DNA of 5,910 bases from DASWJZ01 sp050728815 (lineage in GTDB: Bacteria; Pseudomonadota; Alphaproteobacteria; Rhizobiales; Afifellaceae). Positions 1 through 4,824 of this stretch are shown piece after piece. Every line of letters starts with the position of its first letter. Positions within the stretch are counted from its first letter, which is position 1. Below the pieces are notes generated by a model. It ran no database searches and was not told the origin of the DNA. It worked only from the letters and a program-made list of their open reading frames with translations. The position numbers and the translations under genes were made by a program. The DNA lies in contig JBOHKB010000239.1 in the NCBI GenBank assembly GCA_050728815.1, positions 1 through 5,910 of the forward strand, in the 5' to 3' direction.

Positions 1-1171
1 TGAACGCGATCGAGGCGGGGCCGTCCCACGGCTCCATCAGCGCGGCGTGGTATTCGTAGAAAGCGCGCCGGTCCTCGTCCATCAGCGGGTTGCCCGCCCA
101 GGCCTCGGGGATCAGCATCATCGCCGCGTGTGGCAGCGAGTAGCCGCCGCGCAGCAGGAACTCGAGCGCGTTGTCGAAGCACGCGGTGTCCGACTGGCCC
201 GGATAGCTGATCGGCCAGAGCTTGCCGATATCGCCGCCGAACAGCGGGGACGATACCGACGCCTGCCGCGCCGCCATCCAGTTCACGTTGCCGCGGAGCG
301 TGTTGATCTCGCCGTTATGCGCCACCATCCGGTAGGGGTGCGCGAGCTTCCACGACGGAAACGTGTTGGTGGAGAAGCGCTGATGCACCAGCGCCATCTG
401 CGAGGTGAAGCGCCGGTCGTGCAGGTCGGGGTAGTACGCGCCGAGCTGATAGGCGAGGAACATTCCCTTGTAGACGACCGTCCGCGATGACATCGAGACG
501 ATGTAGAAGCCGCGGTCGACGCCCTTCGATTCCTCGTGGACGACGCTCGAGATCGCCTTGCGCAGGATATAGAGCCGGCGCTCGAACGCATCGCCGCGCT
601 CGGTCTTGTCGCCGCGGCCGATGAAGGCCTGGCGATGGAACGGCTCGCTCGCGCGGATTTGCGGGCTCTGCGACAGGCTTGCATTGTCGGTCGGCACGGT
701 GCGCCAGCCGAGGAATTTTTGCCCCTCCGCCGCAACGACGCGCTCGACGATCTCCTCGTAGTGCCGGCGCGCGGCTTCGTCGCGCGGCATGAAGAGATAG
801 CCGACGCCATACTCGCCCCGCTCGGGCAGCTCGAAGCCGAGTCCGGCGCATTCGGCCGTGAAGAACTCGTGCGGGATTTGCACGAGGATGCCAGCCCCGT
901 CTCCGACCAGCGGGTCGGCGCCCACCGCGCCGCGGTGGGTCAGGTTCTGGACGATCTGCAGGCTCTTTTCGACGATCTCGTGAGAGCGGCCGCCCTTCAG
1001 GTCGGCAATGAAGCCGACGCCGCAGGAATCGTGCTCGAGCCGCGGGTCGTAGAGGCCGGGATGGCGGGCGACCGGGATGTCGCTCGCGCGGCGTTCGGCG
1101 CGTTTGGCGGCGGCGCGCGCTTCCGCCGCCCGCAACCGCCGCGCCTCTCGTGCCGTCATCCGCATCGTCAT
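1..1171 (-). CDS. gltB: Glutamate synthase (GOGAT) large subunit, N-terminal part, cut by left window edge
   Basis: The first 390 codons of the large (alpha) subunit of NADPH-dependent glutamate synthase. With GltD it makes two glutamates from glutamine and 2-oxoglutarate in the cytoplasm. Only the class II glutamine amidotransferase domain and the propeptide are in view; the family is about 1,500 residues. Visible landmarks are EHDSCGVGF with the predicted nucleophile Cys50, HQRFSTNTFPSW (263-274), AHNGEINT (284-291) with the oxyanion-hole pair Asn286-Gly287, and GQSDT with Asp328. Cys50 should become residue 1 after removal of a 49-residue Arg/Ala-rich propeptide. The start at 1171 is the first of three in-frame ATGs (1171, 1165, 1159) and follows a GAGG-type ribosome site; either later ATG would only shorten the propeptide. 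No stop or frameshift is seen. A sigma-54-like promoter lies about 140 bases upstream. Identification is secure; the exact start is less so. Confidence 0.96.
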   Translation of the reverse strand, partial: MTMRMTAREARRLRAAEARAAAKRAERRASDIPVARHPGLYDPRLEHDSCGVGFIADLKGGRSHEIVEKSLQIVQNLTHRGAVGADPLVGDGAGILVQIPHEFFTAECAGLGFELPERGEYGVGYLFMPRDEAARRHYEEIVERVVAAEGQKFLGWRTVPTDNASLSQSPQIRASEPFHRQAFIGRGDKTERGDAFERRLYILRKAISSVVHEESKGVDRGFYIVSMSSRTVVYKGMFLAYQLGAYYPDLHDRRFTSQMALVHQRFSTNTFPSWKLAHPYRMVAHNGEINTLRGNVNWMAARQASVSSPLFGGDIGKLWPISYPGQSDTACFDNALEFLLRGGYSLPHAAMMLIPEAWAGNPLMDEDRRAFYEYHAALMEPWDGPASIAF

Positions 1172-1312
1172 GGCATCCTCGCCCCGGGGTGCCGGACCGT
1201 ATCGGCTTCGCCGCCGCTAGGGCGTCCGCCCCGCGGGCTCGACTGCCAAGCGCGGCGCGATCCGATCCAGACCGGCTTCACAGCTAATCGACCGGCGGCC
1301 CTCGCGCCACCC

Positions 1313-1328
1313 TGCAACCGATATGCCA
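1313..1328 (-). promoter_or_regulatory. Candidate sigma-54 (RpoN) promoter of gltB
   Basis: The minus strand reads TGGCATATCGGTTGCA. The RpoN consensus is TGGCACG-N4-TTGCW. All invariant positions are present (the GG of the -24 element and the GC of the -12 element) with exact spacing, and only two positions in the -24 half differ. It points toward gltB, predicting a start near 1302 and a leader of about 130 nt. Nitrogen-regulated transcription would suit glutamate synthase. I could not find an obvious NtrC-type palindrome between this site and the upstream terminator, so the activator is unknown. Confidence 0.5.
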
Positions 1329-1369
1329 CCCGCGGACGCAAAGCGCCGGCGTCAGCGTGGCCTCGGGCC

Positions 1370-1394
1370 AAAAAAGGACAGGAACACTGTCCTT
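1370..1394 (-). terminator. Intrinsic terminator downstream of the cold shock gene
   Basis: A perfect 8-bp inverted repeat, AAGGACAG (1374-1381) and CTGTCCTT (1387-1394), separated by five bases. It is followed on the minus strand by an uninterrupted run of six T (1375-1370, the first two inside the stem). This is the geometry of a rho-independent terminator reading leftward. It sits about 90 bases past the cold shock stop codon and before the proposed gltB promoter, so it should separate the two transcription units. Confidence 0.75.
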
Positions 1395-1481
1395 CTGCGA
1401 CAATGGCAAAAAACGCCTCTCCCGGCAAGCCCGCCCGCTGAGGCCGCATGCGGGCCCGGCGCGGGAGCCGGGCGGCGGGAC

Positions 1482-1694
1482 TTAGCCGGCGGGCTTCAGG
1501 TTGCCGGCCGAGGTCTTGCCGCTGCGCTCGTCCGTCTGCTCCTCGAAGGAGATTTTCTGGCCTTCGCGCAGCTCGTTCATCCCGGCGCGCTCCACCGCGC
1601 TGATGTGGACGAAGACGTCCTTGCCGCCTTGATCCGGTGCGATAAAGCCGTAGCCCTTACGCACGTTGAACCACTTCACTGTTCCTGTAGGCAT
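1482..1694 (-). CDS. cspA: CspA-family cold shock protein
   Basis: A 70-residue single-domain cold shock protein, the usual length for the family. These small beta-barrel proteins bind single-stranded RNA and DNA in the cytoplasm and act as RNA chaperones. The sequence opens with the typical TGTVKWFN, followed by the RNP1 motif KGYGFI (residues 13-18) and RNP2 VFVHI (27-31), with the surface aromatics Trp8, Phe9, Tyr15, Phe17 and Phe28. The C-terminal GKTSAGNL is typical of alphaproteobacterial members. The start at 1694 follows a strong GGGGGA Shine-Dalgarno sequence four bases upstream. The gene appears monocistronic: divergent from the metallophore operon and followed by its own terminator. 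Its leader can pair over the ribosome site (see that entry). Which paralogue it is, and whether it is cold-induced, cannot be told from sequence, so the symbol stands for the family. Confidence 0.95.
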   Translation of the reverse strand: MPTGTVKWFNVRKGYGFIAPDQGGKDVFVHISAVERAGMNELREGQKISFEEQTDERSGKTSAGNLKPAG

Positions 1695-1697
1695 CTT

Positions 1698-1740
1698 GTC
1701 CCCCGGACAATCGTGAACCTGCCCGGGCCAACCCGGGGAC
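1698..1740 (-). promoter_or_regulatory. Cold shock gene leader with ribosome-site-sequestering helix
   Basis: In the minus-strand transcript, GUCCCCGG (1740-1733) can pair with CCGGGGGAC (1706-1698), an 8-bp helix with one bulged G. Its 3' arm is the Shine-Dalgarno sequence itself. A competing local hairpin, CCCGGG-UUGG-CCCGGG (1737-1722), uses part of the same 5' arm, so the two folds exclude each other. One hides and one exposes the ribosome site. Switching leaders are known for E. coli cspA; that this leader behaves the same way is inference. Confidence 0.4.
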
Positions 1741-1971
1741 GAGGTCTGAGGAGTGCGGCTTCAGAACCGGGCGCGAGCGCCAACCGAGAAAGAAGCGTTC
1801 CACGCCAGAGATCGACCGCAACAATCTAAGGCCGAACAGCGGGCGTGTCCATCGCGCCGCGCACCGGCGTGCCGGGCCGAGCACGGGCATTCACCAGCCT
1901 TTGATTTCCGTTTGGCGTGCGGCCGGCCGCATGATGCACTCAGGCCGGACGCACCGTTGCGTCGGCTCGAA

Positions 1972-2022
1972 AACCCGCTCGCCCGGCTTTAAGTCGCCCC
2001 CCACGACGCCGGCGAGCGGGTT
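1972..2022. repeat. Composite hairpin with 12-bp perfect inverted repeat
   Basis: AACCCGCTCGCC (1972-1983) is perfectly complementary to GGCGAGCGGGTT (2011-2022). Within the 27-base interval two further short pairings stack on it: GGC (1985-1987) with GCC (2008-2010), and GTCG (1993-1996) with CGAC (2004-2007). Together they give about 19 pairs in 51 bases. There is no T-run after it on the plus strand; on the minus strand the arm ends in only four T. It could be a structured RNA element, a terminator of an unseen minus-strand transcript, or a protein-binding site. Confidence 0.6.
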
Positions 2023-2053
2023 GCTCACCTAAGTCTCACGGCCGGTTGAGCAA
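2021..2053. repeat. Imperfect inverted repeat upstream of the metallophore operon
   Basis: TTGCTCACC (2021-2029) pairs with GGTTGAGCAA (2044-2053), nine pairs with a single bulged T, around a 14-base loop. It overlaps the preceding hairpin by two bases and lies about 110 bases upstream of the bufA start. It could be an operator or part of a structured leader. The sequence matches no metalloregulator box I know. Confidence 0.35.
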
Positions 2054-2121
2054 TCGCGTGATCGCATTCGCGCACTCTTAATTTCCGTTGTTCGCGCTTG
2101 TGCGGCAGGTTCCGGCGGCGT

Positions 2122-2145
2122 GGAACGGGATAATCCGCCCGCGTC
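2122..2145 (+). promoter_or_regulatory. Candidate promoter of the bufA operon (two overlapping possibilities)
   Basis: Two promoter-like readings overlap here. GATAAT (2129-2134) is a five-of-six match to a sigma-70 -10 box, but no good -35 element lies 16-18 bases upstream, so it would need an activator; it predicts a leader of about 20 nt. Alternatively GGAAC (2122-2126) with CGTC 15 bases downstream (2142-2145) resembles an ECF sigma promoter, which would leave only about 10 nt of leader. The related Caulobacter system is known to be under an ECF sigma factor (SigF), but this sequence does not settle which reading is right. Confidence 0.3.
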
Positions 2146-2161
2146 CGATTGGAGGGTTAAC

Positions 2162-2482
2162 ATGATAGTACGTGAACTCAGCGCGTTGGCCTTGGCCGGC
2201 GCGATGGCAACCGCCCTGGCTTCATTCGCCAGCGCTGGGCCGATGACGGAGGCAGAGGGAAAGGCGGCGATGGAAGCGGGCAAGGAGAAATGCTACGGCG
2301 TTTCGCTTGCTGGCATGAACGACTGTGCCGCCGGTCCAGGCACGACCTGCCAGGGTACGTCGACGGTCGACTTTCAGGGCAACGCGTGGGCACTCGTCCG
2401 CGGCGGCACATGCACGTCGATCCAGGTGCCCGGCGGTCGCAACGGCTCGCTTGAGCCGCTTACCCGCGACCTGCCGGCATAA
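2162..2482 (+). CDS. bufA: Bufferin-type RiPP metallophore precursor (DUF2282)
   Basis: A 106-residue secreted DUF2282 protein, the precursor of a ribosomally made, post-translationally modified metal-binding peptide (bufferin/GigP type). Residues 1-25 look like a Sec signal peptide, with a hydrophobic Ala/Leu stretch and cleavage expected after the ASA at 23-25. The core carries four cysteines, Cys44 (KEKCYG), Cys55 (NDCAAGPG), Cys63 (TTCQG) and Cys84 (GGTC), in family-typical context including FQGNAW (71-76). In characterised relatives some cysteines are oxidised to thiooxazoles by the MNIO partner and the product chelates copper in the periplasm; this is inferred here. I chose the ATG at 2162 over the in-frame one at 2120 because GGAGGG (2151-2156) precedes it correctly and the signal peptide then starts at residue 1. 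It is first in a four-gene operon, 27 bases before bufB. Confidence 0.92.
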   Translation: MIVRELSALALAGAMATALASFASAGPMTEAEGKAAMEAGKEKCYGVSLAGMNDCAAGPGTTCQGTSTVDFQGNAWALVRGGTCTSIQVPGGRNGSLEPLTRDLPA

Positions 2483-2509
2483 GCTGCGAATGGCCGGGAG
2501 GGCACGAGC

Positions 2510-3430
2510 ATGGCTGCTCCGTTCTTGACGAAGTGGGCTGATCCGTGCCGTTTCCCGGCCTTTGTCGTCGGCGGGAGCGCCGGCGCGAGCTTCAAGCCGC
2601 AGCATCTCGAAGCGATAATCGCCGACCCCGACGCAGTCGGCTTCTTCGAGGTGCATGCCGAAAACTACATGGGCGCCGGCGGCCCGCCCCACGCCGCGCT
2701 CACGCGGATACGGGAAAGATTTCGCATCTCTCTACATGGCGTCTGCATGTCGATCGGCGGACTGGCGCCGCTCTCGCCAAATCACCTGGCGCGTTTCGCG
2801 TCCCTCGTCGAGCGCTACGAGCCGGCCATGATCTCGGAGCATCTGGCTTGGTCTACGCACGACGACGTTTTCTACAACGACCTGCTGCCGCTGCCCTATA
2901 CGAACGAGACGCTGACTCGCGTCGTCGCCCACATCGACGAAGTGCAGACGGCGATTGGCCGGAATCTGCTCCTCGAGAATCCGTCGACCTACCTGCTGTT
3001 CGAGGAGTCGACCTGGAGCGAAACGGATTTCTTGCGCGAGATCGCACGACGCGCCGGCTGCGGGCTGCTGCTCGATGTCAACAACGTCTTCGTGTCGGCG
3101 ACCAATCACGGATTCGCGGCGGCCGATTATCTCGCCGACTTTCCGCTTGAGCGTGTCGGCGAGATTCACCTCGCCGGTCATTCGCAGCAGGAAGACGACG
3201 AGGGCGCGCCTCTCCTGATCGACAGCCACGACCGGGCGGTGGCCGACCCGGTCTGGTCGCTCTACGAAGCGGTGATCGACCGCTGCGGCGCTGTCCCGAC
3301 CCTGATCGAGTGGGACAGCGAGCTGCCGGAGTGGCCCGTCCTGAAGAGGGAAGCGCAAGCCGCACAGAAGATTATCGACGGTCACGCCGAACCGGCCGCA
3401 GTCGGGAAGCGCCATGCAGCCGGCGCCTGA
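2510..3430 (+). CDS. bufB: MNIO-family (DUF692) peptide-modifying iron enzyme
   Basis: A 306-residue DUF692 protein of the multinuclear non-heme iron-dependent oxidative enzyme (MNIO) family, a TIM-barrel group that includes MbnB of methanobactin synthesis. It is expected to modify cysteines of the adjacent BufA precursor in the cytoplasm before export. Conserved motifs with likely metal ligands are visible in order: FKPQH (28-32), FFEVHAENY (45-53), SLHG with His76, SEHLAW with Glu110, LLLENPSTY with Glu156, LLLDVNNVFV with Asp189 and Asn192, EIHLAGH with His220 and His224, IDSH with Asp238 and His240, and IEWD with Glu267. Length and motif set look complete. The start at 2510 has GGGAGGG eight to nine bases upstream. 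The stop overlaps the bufC start by 17 bases, implying coupled translation. The family is certain; the exact chemistry is inferred from neighbours. Confidence 0.95.
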   Translation: MAAPFLTKWADPCRFPAFVVGGSAGASFKPQHLEAIIADPDAVGFFEVHAENYMGAGGPPHAALTRIRERFRISLHGVCMSIGGLAPLSPNHLARFASLVERYEPAMISEHLAWSTHDDVFYNDLLPLPYTNETLTRVVAHIDEVQTAIGRNLLLENPSTYLLFEESTWSETDFLREIARRAGCGLLLDVNNVFVSATNHGFAAADYLADFPLERVGEIHLAGHSQQEDDEGAPLLIDSHDRAVADPVWSLYEAVIDRCGAVPTLIEWDSELPEWPVLKREAQAAQKIIDGHAEPAAVGKRHAAGA

Positions 3431-4226
3431 AGCCAGCCGACCGTCCGGGGAGAAAGGCGCCGAATTCCCTTCGGCCGTCGCGGCAGCACTGCTCGATCCG
3501 GCGCGGCCGGAGCCCGATTGCGTCTCTGGACCCGCCGGCAAGGCGGCGGGAAAACGCTTCGACGTCTATCGCAACAACGTGACGGTGAGCCTCGTCAACG
3601 CGCTGGCCGAGATATATCCGGCCACCCAGCGCATCGTCGGCGAAGAATTCTTCCGGGGCATGGCGCGCATGTATGTGCGGGCGACCCCGCCCGCCTCACC
3701 CCTCCTCTTCGGGTACGGCCGCGACTATCCTGCATTCATCGACCGGTTCGAGCACACGCGGGACCTCCCGTGGCTCGGTGATGTCGCGCGCATCGAGCGC
3801 GCGTGGCTCGACGCTTACCATGCCGCCGACTCGGCGGTTCTCGCGCCGCAGGCGCTTTCCGCGATCGACCAAGGAACCTTGGGCGAAGCGCGCTTCGTTT
3901 CCCACCCGGCCACGCGCATCGTCCGCTCGCGCTATCCGGCCGTAACCATCTTCACCGCCAACCGGAAGGACGCGCCGGTCGGCCTGATCGAGTCGAGCGA
4001 CGCGGAAGACGCGCTCGTCACCCGTCCAGAGCTCGATGTTCTCGTGCGCTGGCTGCCACCGGGAGGCGCGGTCTTTCTGTCAACCCTTGTCGCCGGCTCG
4101 ACACTCGCCGAAGCCGCCGCGCGGGCCGCGAGCGACAGCGAAGAGTTCGATCTCGCCGCCAATATCAAGGGCTCGCTCGAAGCGGGCGTATTCGCGGAAG
4201 TCATCCAACCGGGGGCAGGGGCGTGA
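3414..4226 (+). CDS. bufC: DUF2063 MNIO partner protein
   Basis: A 270-residue protein with an N-terminal DUF2063 domain, the usual companion of DUF692 enzymes in bufferin and gig operons. It is thought to present the precursor peptide to the MNIO enzyme. The hallmark segment FDVYRNNV (49-56) followed by SLVNALAEIYPATQRIVG (59-76) and FFRGMARMYV (79-88) is present. After it come FGYGRDYPAFI (99-109), LPWLGDVARIERAW (118-131) and a C-terminal half (about 150-265) resembling the substrate-recognition domain of such partners. There is no signal peptide or membrane segment, so it is cytoplasmic. The start at 3414 lies inside the end of bufB, preceded by a modest GGGAAG ribosome site, consistent with translational coupling. 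It is not known to be catalytic by itself. The first 40 residues are Pro/Ala-rich and poorly conserved. Confidence 0.9.
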   Translation: MQPAPEASRPSGEKGAEFPSAVAAALLDPARPEPDCVSGPAGKAAGKRFDVYRNNVTVSLVNALAEIYPATQRIVGEEFFRGMARMYVRATPPASPLLFGYGRDYPAFIDRFEHTRDLPWLGDVARIERAWLDAYHAADSAVLAPQALSAIDQGTLGEARFVSHPATRIVRSRYPAVTIFTANRKDAPVGLIESSDAEDALVTRPELDVLVRWLPPGGAVFLSTLVAGSTLAEAAARAASDSEEFDLAANIKGSLEAGVFAEVIQPGAGA

Positions 4227-4245
4227 AACCGAGCGCGGAACAGCT

Positions 4246-4746
4246 ATGAAAACGGCAGACTCGGGTGGCATGGCTGCCGCCGCCGGCGGCCCGGCGGGAT
4301 TGATCCTCCGGCTAGACCGGCTTGTGCAGTGGATTGCTGCGCCATCCAGTGTGCAGCTCGCGCTCCGTATCGCTCTCTCTGTGCCGTTCTGGCGCTCGGG
4401 CGTCAAAAAGTGGGACGGGCTTCTTCAACTGAACGATACTGCGGTGTTCCTTTTCTCCGACGAATTCAAGCTTCACCTGCCCGGCGGACCCTACGACTTT
4501 CCGGCGCCGGCCGTTACCGCTTTCCTCGCCGGCAGCGCCGAGGTTCTCTTGCCCATCCTGCTCGTGCTTGGTCTCGGCGCCCGCTTTGCCGCCGCCGGAC
4601 TTCTAGCAATGACGATCATCATCCAGCTGACGGTTCCGAGCGGCTGGCCGATCCACCTCACATGGGCGGCGATGGCGCTCGGTATCATGGCGTGGGGCTC
4701 CGGCAGGCTCTCCCTCGATCACCTGATTGCCTCGCGCCTGCGGTAA
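4246..4746 (+). CDS. DoxX-family inner-membrane protein, fourth gene of the metallophore operon
   Basis: A 166-residue DoxX-family membrane protein, in the position called bufD or gigT in related operons. A short cytoplasmic-looking N-terminus precedes four probable membrane segments at roughly 36-53, 88-108, 111-131 and 135-151. The family-typical FWRSGVKKWDG (48-58) follows the first, and polar charged residues (Glu99, Arg113) lie in the helical hairpin. DoxX-type proteins are linked to redox or thiol homeostasis, but the function in these operons is not established. The open frame extends back to 4036 inside bufC; I chose the ATG at 4246 because it lies 19 bases after the bufC stop and the upstream translation is out-of-frame bufC sequence. 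Its ribosome site (GCGGAA) is weak, suggesting dependence on upstream translation. Confidence 0.87.
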   Translation: MKTADSGGMAAAAGGPAGLILRLDRLVQWIAAPSSVQLALRIALSVPFWRSGVKKWDGLLQLNDTAVFLFSDEFKLHLPGGPYDFPAPAVTAFLAGSAEVLLPILLVLGLGARFAAAGLLAMTIIIQLTVPSGWPIHLTWAAMALGIMAWGSGRLSLDHLIASRLR

Positions 4747-4758
4747 GCCTGCTCTGAT

Positions 4759-4776
4759 CTCGCGGCGCTTCGCGAG
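4759..4776. repeat. Small hairpin after the DoxX gene
   Basis: CTCGCG (4759-4764) and CGCGAG (4771-4776) form a 6-bp stem with a six-base loop, 12 bases past the DoxX stop. No T-run follows on either strand, so it is a poor intrinsic terminator; it may stabilise the 3' end of the operon message or have no role. Confidence 0.3.
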
Positions 4777-4824
4777 CTGAGTTGCGCGCTTGCCCTTGGC
4801 GCGGCGAGCCGGCAATAGAGCGCA

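Larger units (their letters stand above)
1172..1481. other. Intergenic region between gltB and the cold shock gene
   Basis: A 310-base gap between two minus-strand genes. Reading from the cold shock gene toward gltB, it holds a 7-bp GC-rich inverted repeat (GCCCGGC at 1454-1460 with GCCGGGC at 1467-1473) and a self-complementary CCGCATGCGG (1444-1453). Next come a run of six T on the minus strand (1409-1414), a clear intrinsic terminator (1370-1394), a sigma-54-type promoter (1313-1328), and then about 130 bases of gltB leader. I see no credible coding sequence: the plus-strand open frames across it are antisense to gltB or to the cold shock gene and match nothing recognisable. Confidence 0.7.
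1695..2161. other. Divergent intergenic region between the cold shock gene and the metallophore operon
   Basis: A 467-base region from which the cold shock gene is transcribed leftward and the buf-type operon rightward. It contains the structured cold shock leader (1698-1740), a strong composite hairpin (1972-2022), a second imperfect inverted repeat (2021-2053) and promoter-like sequence next to the operon (2122-2145). I found no convincing sigma-70 promoter for the cold shock gene. The 79-codon plus-strand open frame at 1753-1992 is low-complexity, Arg/Ala-rich, lacks a ribosome site and is rejected as a gene. Confidence 0.7.

Noticed and set aside
536..1441. 301-codon plus-strand open frame opposite gltB
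   Set aside because: It is antisense to clearly conserved GltB coding sequence, resembles no known protein, and is the kind of open frame expected opposite GC-rich codons.
1444..1453. Palindrome CCGCATGCGG as an operator site
   Set aside because: A 10-base palindrome in GC-rich DNA is weak evidence and matches no regulator site I can name.
1753..1992. 79-codon plus-strand open frame in the divergent intergenic region
   Set aside because: It has no ribosome site, a low-complexity Arg/Ala/Pro composition, and runs through the arm of the strong hairpin; nothing supports coding.
2120..2161. Upstream in-frame ATG for the bufA precursor
   Set aside because: It would add 14 residues ahead of the signal peptide and place the good GGAGGG ribosome site inside the gene; the ATG at 2162 is better.
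2732..3541. 269-codon minus-strand open frame opposite bufB
   Set aside because: It is a shadow of the DUF692 gene, whose motifs are all on the plus strand; it has no recognisable product.
4036..4245. Upstream extension of the DoxX reading frame
   Set aside because: The added 70 residues are an out-of-frame reading of bufC and do not resemble DoxX; the start at 4246 gives normal length and topology.
4759..4776. Hairpin after the DoxX gene as an intrinsic terminator
   Set aside because: The stem is only 6 bp and no T-run follows, so termination cannot be claimed; it is kept only as a repeat.
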